Below, piece after piece: positions 14,801 to 16,909 of a stretch of DNA of 16,909 nt. Made by a program: the position numbers and the translations under genes. The stretch comes from JAAFHB01 sp037128295 (GTDB taxonomy: Bacteria > Bacteroidota > Bacteroidia > Bacteroidales > Prolixibacteraceae): assembly GCA_037128295.1 (NCBI GenBank), contig JBAXWR010000157.1:1-16909 (forward strand), read 5' to 3'. The notes beneath the pieces were generated by a model. The model was given only the letters and a program-made list of their open reading frames with translations, was not told where the DNA came from and ran no database searches. Position 1 is the stretch's first letter; every line of letters begins with the position of its first letter.

Positions 14801-16837
14801 CAGGTTCGCGGAACCATCAAAACCAAAAGCCAAATCGGTATCGTTGCCTGTTATTTTCAACCCAAATTCGCGGTCGTTTACCGAAGCATCCAAGGTAAGA
14901 TTCCTGTAAGTATAGGTATTTATATATAATTCTGATATATAGGTCTTTATATTCGAAGTGATTTTTTTTGGATCCAATCCCTGGCCAATAGCTTCTGATT
15001 CTAAGGAAACCGGCCCATACAGAATTGTATCTTTGAGCAACCTTCCCAAGTCCATCTTGTCAATGTCAAGTTTAAGTCTGAATTTTTCATCCGGTTCAAT
15101 CGATGCAACAAGATTTGCGTTTCCAAAACTGCTTGTAAAAGTTGCTGTCGATGCAAAAGAGTTCATCTGTCCTTTGAAAACAGCCATAATATTAAACTTT
15201 TCAGGAATTTCAATGCTTTTGGGAATCAAGGTATCAGCGATCAAAACAATGTCTTTCTTACCAGTAGTGATGTTCAGATTGGGGAAGTTGTAAAAAGCAG
15301 TTTTTACTTTAGGTAACCCTGTGATATTGAAATCGGTCATTACGATTGTACCGCCTAATGTTTTTACAGTCAGTCCTATCCCGGTAAGGTTATTCGTTTG
15401 ACCGGATATTTTTCCTGATGCTGTAGTCACATTCCTTCTATTTTTAAAGAAAGGATATCCGGAGAGGTCCGGTTTAAAATAAAGAACATCTGAGTTTGCC
15501 AGTTGCAGATTTTTCAGGTCAAAGGCGAGGTTGCTGAATTGTAAAGAATCTATCACTACTTTGAGGGAGGTGTATTGGATGCTAAAATCGGCATCAATAT
15601 TTGAGTCCGTTGTTTTTGCTTTTAGTTTTTTTACAGTGATGGCGGACGGGGACATATTAAAACCCGCCTCAAAACTTTCCAGGACAAAACCATTCCGATC
15701 TGTCGTATTGAATTTTGTCACCGAAACTTTTGTGAGGTCGGTGGAATAATAGAAATCTGTCGCGTCAAGTGTTAAAGAACTGAATTCAAGATCATCCGGA
15801 TCAAGGACACCTTTTAATGGCGGCTTGTTTCCCGACTTGTAATTTATTGTATTATCATTCAGTATGATACGACCAAGGTTGATTTTCCAGTCATTACCTG
15901 ATTCAGGAATTTGTTCAGCTTTGTTGGGGTCAAAGGGCAATTCTGGCGTAAAAGTATGGTATTGAATTTTGCTTTTTGAAAGGTTTAAATACCCCGCTGA
16001 GAGAAGCTTCGTTTGCAAACCGATTGAAGCACTATCGAGCCCCAACTGATCGATGTTCGCAACTACTGAAAGATAACCTACTGAATCAGTATAACTTATC
16101 GTTGAATTGCTGAATTGAAGCTCATTTGCTTCAATTAATGGCAAAATACTTGCTGATCCATTCTCCACCAAATTTGGTGATGGCAGACGTAGAACATTGA
16201 GTATCAATCCATCCACAAACATTTTTCCGAACTGATAGAGCGATTGATCGGGATTCAATTTATCGACACTAAGATCCAGATTTTTAAGGGTAGCAAAAAC
16301 ATTCAGGCCCGAAAATTCGTCATTGTATGCAAAACGGATATTTTTCAAAGCCACCTTGTCAAGCGTAAATGTCCATTTTGACACTGTAGTTGTATCTGCC
16401 TTTACCGTACTTGTGGTATCCCTGAATGCGTTAATCAGGAAATTGTAGTTGAAAAGCCGGTCTGTTTTGGAGCTGTGTAGGTTTATCAAGGCTTCTTCGA
16501 TTTCAACGGAATTTATCGTTATATTATTGTGGAACAGGTCATAAAGTGAGATATTCACAGTTGTACTTTCTGCACTGATCAAGGTATCTTTTTGCAGGTC
16601 ATCCAAAAAAAGACCTTCAATCACGATTGATTTTGGAAATGAAATGCCAATTTTTCTGATCTCAACTATTGAATGAGTTTTATCGCTGATATAGGTTGTG
16701 GCGGAATTAACGATCTTTAATTGAATGGAAGGAATCTGGATAAGCCCCGCAATAATAAGGAAAATGCACACAATGACAACAAGGCCAAATGCGACTATTT
16801 TCAAACTTTTCCTCAAATATGATTTCCATTTATTCAT
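11840..16837 (-). CDS. tamB: TamB: translocation and assembly module inner-membrane/periplasmic protein (DUF490)
   Basis: This 1665-residue protein has one N-terminal membrane anchor (about 13-35: IVAFGLVVIVCIFLIIAGL). A very long AsmA/TamB-type beta-rich region follows, beginning IPSIQLKIVNSATTYIS and VIEGLFLDDLQKDTLISAES, as is usual in Bacteroidota members. The DUF490 domain is at roughly 1200-1640, with LTGAYNLNDGSYLVSLQSVV, DPLDATISIDAVYSVRASPYD and, near 1554, EIGLKKQLFNERLSVQLGG. It is longer than E. coli TamB (1259), which is normal for this phylum. TamB-type proteins form a hydrophobic groove spanning the periplasm and partner an Omp85 protein; roles in outer-membrane protein assembly and phospholipid transport are known in Proteobacteria. 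Here the partner is TamL, encoded in overlap downstream. ATG at 16837 gives the anchor at the expected position. Confidence 0.9.
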   Translation of the reverse strand: MNKWKSYLRKSLKIVAFGLVVIVCIFLIIAGLIQIPSIQLKIVNSATTYISDKTHSIVEIRKIGISFPKSIVIEGLFLDDLQKDTLISAESTTVNISLYDLFHNNITINSVEIEEALINLHSSKTDRLFNYNFLINAFRDTTSTVKADTTTVSKWTFTLDKVALKNIRFAYNDEFSGLNVFATLKNLDLSVDKLNPDQSLYQFGKMFVDGLILNVLRLPSPNLVENGSASILPLIEANELQFSNSTISYTDSVGYLSVVANIDQLGLDSASIGLQTKLLSAGYLNLSKSKIQYHTFTPELPFDPNKAEQIPESGNDWKINLGRIILNDNTINYKSGNKPPLKGVLDPDDLEFSSLTLDATDFYYSTDLTKVSVTKFNTTDRNGFVLESFEAGFNMSPSAITVKKLKAKTTDSNIDADFSIQYTSLKVVIDSLQFSNLAFDLKNLQLANSDVLYFKPDLSGYPFFKNRRNVTTASGKISGQTNNLTGIGLTVKTLGGTIVMTDFNITGLPKVKTAFYNFPNLNITTGKKDIVLIADTLIPKSIEIPEKFNIMAVFKGQMNSFASTATFTSSFGNANLVASIEPDEKFRLKLDIDKMDLGRLLKDTILYGPVSLESEAIGQGLDPKKITSNIKTYISELYINTYTYRNLTLDASVNDREFGLKITGNDTDLAFGFDGSANLNTNQERFKFKLDVKGADLMKLGLTKNNLRLAFVAAADFRRRPADQMTGTAGITNVVVSQDRKTEVLDSFLTASFNEPTKTKTEKSNALIDLNYSGNVSPAALPEVIHQFISRYFPFLPQTKAILKTGPANFNFDLRLNNHPILSKILFPQLTEFEPGIIHGSFDSQKNDLNLNGTLKRIVYGTTEINDFAIAVNSDQSNLNYKISSSAISNPQINLENFSFDGKLAGNQIFANISITDNKIRKLLVRSKIIKVNENYKLTFDPSEFYLMDNQWVISPDHFIEFGKQGFKIHHLFFEHAGSQMNFASVHDQFNDDLNIGFQNFKLDDLSHIVENAVSLVKGNVDGNILLKRVAGSFGITSDLKVNNLVVYDVPVGNLTLKALRSEENKFNIDLNLSGPNNNLTSKGYYIPVGSDQSVRIQTDIQSLSLKTVQAFSMGQITEGDGTLTGNLLAEGRAGAPEISGELIFNNAFLKPSYLNNRLELKHETIQFKKDGVFFNSFTMLDASQNKAIVDGSVKMKQFTDFAFDLHVTTKDFLLFNTLPGDKKDFFGRMIVDSKVDVSGPITLPVVVAKVKMKKGSNFTFAVPEDKLTTDRGENVVEFDNSLKINPIVSRAGKGGGQTTGVTGFDLSSIIEIDKEATLRLLMDPASTDSLVVKGEAALRFTMDRSGKMSLTGAYNLNDGSYLVSLQSVVKRKFAIKQGSTIIWNGDPLDATISIDAVYSVRASPYDLVADQISGKSDVDQGGYKQRYPFQVLLKLRGEILHPEIGFEIQLLPQDKGILGGAVNQKLLQLDENPSALNKQVFALLVLGRFVQENPFQSESGGTSVLIRSTVGKFLSAQLNKLSSQLIPGMELNFDVQSYDDYQTGKAQGRTQVEIGLKKQLFNERLSVQLGGAIDVEGARAQQNSISDITSDVTLEYKLTKDGRLRMKGFRHNLFEGAIDGQLVETGIGLVFVRDFNRWVRLLKTQKSSMDTSKTESKNDTINSK

Positions 16838-16909
16838 AAAGGCTTAACCTGTTTATTAATCGGCACTTCAATCCATGCACTTTTTAATCGGTCTTTTGTT
16901 ATCAATCGG
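16838..16909. promoter_or_regulatory. tamB leader with three AATCGG repeats
   Basis: This is the 72 bases between the tamB start and the window edge. AATCGG occurs at 16858-16863, 16886-16891 and 16904-16909 (CCGATT on the coding strand), spaced 28 and 18 bases apart. No clear promoter consensus is seen. The repeats may be regulator half-sites, or chance. Confidence 0.2.

Overview
The window reads as AT-rich chromosomal DNA of a Bacteroidota bacterium. The indications are a lipoprotein-type TamA homologue (TamL) directly downstream of a very long TamB, DUF4402 pilin-like proteins, a CHX-like CPA2 antiporter, and A-rich start regions without clear Shine-Dalgarno sites. Almost everything is read from the minus strand, so transcription runs from high to low coordinates.

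Layout from the left edge. Positions 1-322 (+) hold a decayed xisH/xisI pair. Its xisI is cut at 322-328 exactly where a minus-strand PLP-dependent decarboxylase is cut as well, so two converging genes both lost their 3' ends at one breakpoint. A 65-residue His-rich small protein gene (1366-1563, -) precedes the decarboxylase and is probably cotranscribed with it. Positions 1717-6494 (-) hold a compact chaperone-usher type operon: DUF4402 pilin A, PapD-like chaperone, a 59-bp palindromic spacer, DUF4402 pilin B, and a divergent usher. Positions 6495-7179 are non-coding but structured: a long leader with a promoter-like block shared with the small-protein gene, a 175-bp imperfect inverted repeat, and a degenerate 3' end of a tamL-like gene. 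Positions 7180-16837 (-) hold tamB, tamL (23-bp overlap) and a cation:proton antiporter with a UspA-like C-terminal region.

How the genes work together. TamB (periplasm-spanning) and TamL (outer-membrane Omp85 lipoprotein) should form the translocation and assembly module that helps outer-membrane biogenesis. The antiporter is probably an ion/pH homeostasis gene placed downstream of them. In the chaperone-usher operon, the chaperone should fold and cap the two pilins and the usher should export and polymerise them at the outer membrane. This is an unusual fimbrial assembly set for this phylum. The most unusual structure lies between and around the genes: the two-gene breakpoint, the 59-bp centred palindrome inside the pilus operon, the 175-bp inverted repeat with nine AAGGTT-like half-sites, the fossil tamL end beside it, and the repeated upstream element.
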